A DNA stretch of 40,117 bases from Candidatus Adlerbacteria bacterium (GTDB lineage Bacteria; Patescibacteriota; Minisyncoccia; Phycocordibacterales; SBAW01), in NCBI GenBank assembly GCA_903878285.1, contig CAIRHB010000033.1:1-40117 (forward strand). Direction: 5' to 3'. Of the stretch, positions 39,171 through 40,117 are shown piece after piece (position 1 is the stretch's first letter; each line of letters opens with the position of its first letter). A model generated the notes under the pieces. That model saw only the letters and a list, made by a program, of their open reading frames with translations, had not been told where the DNA came from and ran no database searches. Both the position numbers and the translations under genes were made by a program.

Positions 39171-39199
39171 TTAGATATACCCCAACCGGGTAAAGAGCG
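39171..39199. repeat. Direct repeat copy 2 (genuine 3' end of the NUDIX gene)
   Basis: TTAGATATACCCCAACCGGGTAAAGAGCG. Confidence 0.9.
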
Positions 39200-39629
39200 A
39201 GACGGAGGGCGGGGTGAGTTTGAGGTCGCGCAGCTCGGGCAAAGGAGACCAGCGGTACTCGCTAAACTCGCTCGGGTCGAGCGTGATTGCTACGTCGCTT
39301 GCAGGTTTGTCGAGCACTACTTTGTAGATTTTGAACTGCATTTTTGCCAACACACGCTCGCCCGTGTCCTTGAGTGTTTTTTCCGACTCGCCGCGACCGA
39401 CGTCGTCCACAAGTGTTATGTCGAACGGAGAAATGTCGATACCGAGCTCCTCGTTAACCTCGCGCACCAGCGCCTCTACAGGGTCCTCGCCCTGCTCGAT
39501 GCCGCCACCAGGGATATGCCAGCAGTCGAGATACACGCCGCCCTTGTTTGGATCTTTCATCGCTTGAAACAACTTCCCATCACTCGAAAAAATCAGTGCC
39601 GACACAATCTCCCGCTCGATGGTTCTCAT
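39171..39629 (-). CDS. NUDIX hydrolase
   Basis: NUDIX box GGGIEQGEDPVEALVREVNEELGID. Confidence 0.92.
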   Translation of the reverse strand: MRTIEREIVSALIFSSDGKLFQAMKDPNKGGVYLDCWHIPGGGIEQGEDPVEALVREVNEELGIDISPFDITLVDDVGRGESEKTLKDTGERVLAKMQFKIYKVVLDKPASDVAITLDPSEFSEYRWSPLPELRDLKLTPPSVSLFTRLGYI

Positions 39630-39749
39630 GTTTGAAATTATATCACAGAGATATACGCGGCCGCTTGCACAAACCAAGTGTTGGGTTTATTATATGTACA
39701 TCACCACGAAAAAGACCCTTGCGCGGGTTGGTCTGCGCCGGGGGCTTTT

Positions 39750-39980
39750 TTATTTCTGGGGACGGGATTTTCGCTCCAAAATAGACCGTTGTTCTTGTAT
39801 ATAGGCGATGCGTGCACCTGTTTTCTTTAACAACACCGAGCACTTTTCTGCTGGACTGGGAGACAAGATAACCTCAAGCCGACCCCGACTTTGCAAGAGT
39901 GTCACCAATGGAGCATAATCGCCATCACTCGCCACAAGCACCGCTTTCTCCAAACGACCTTCATAAAAATCCTGTGCCCG
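39750..39980 (-). pseudogene. NYN-domain (LabA/DUF88-like) C-terminal fragment
   Basis: DFYEGRLEKAVLVASDGDYAPLVTLLQSRGRLEVILSP…LLKKTGARIAYI; upstream part not open in this frame. Confidence 0.6.
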
Positions 39981-40117
39981 TGAATCTCAAAACTCCTCCA
40001 CTGTTCATTACAGCCACCAAACGCAAAAAGAGCACGTACAATAGAGTCAGTTACAAGCTAGCTCTTTTGCACTATGCCCTTGTTGCACACTCATCATATC
40101 GTCGATTTGTATTGCTG

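Overview
The window looks like one accessory-plus-housekeeping stretch of a reduced-genome bacterium. The gene set, small proteins and atypical enzymes suggest Candidate Phyla Radiation/Patescibacteria, Parcubacteria-like; this is inference from content, no search was run. Most genes are on the minus strand. Left part: pheT/pheS, a GT2 glycosyltransferase, tRNA-Thr, tsf, rpsB, prfA, rpmE, a coiled-coil lytic transglycosylase, a DUF5666-type protein, a YbaK-type deacylase, tRNA-fMet, gatA/gatC, an orphan ClpX-type zinc finger protein and ligA. Middle: a type IV pilus cluster (four minor pilins, prepilin peptidase, three pilins). Right: an Nramp-like transporter, three large Ig/CARDB-like surface proteins plus a membrane-anchored partner, a D-2-hydroxyacid dehydrogenase, phosphoglycerate mutase, a very short pyruvate kinase-like protein, enolase, a MazF/PemK-like toxin, a NUDIX protein and a broken NYN gene. 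The strongest unexplained signals are: (1) a tRNA-Gly-like RNA with a non-decoding anticodon arm inside an extended helix, in a ~0.9 kb segment with a MazF-like gene, flanked by 28/29 direct repeats derived from the NUDIX 3' end; (2) near-perfect palindromes inserted in frame in pheT and at the end of a second gene; (3) a branched fold in the intergenic region 22021-22139; (4) -10 boxes placed 6-7 nt before ATG in 13 genes, implying leaderless mRNAs; (5) an initiator tRNA that lacks both the D-loop GG and U55; (6) a shared Cys-rich plus Ig C-terminal module on three surface proteins; (7) PheRS and pyruvate kinase with missing domains.
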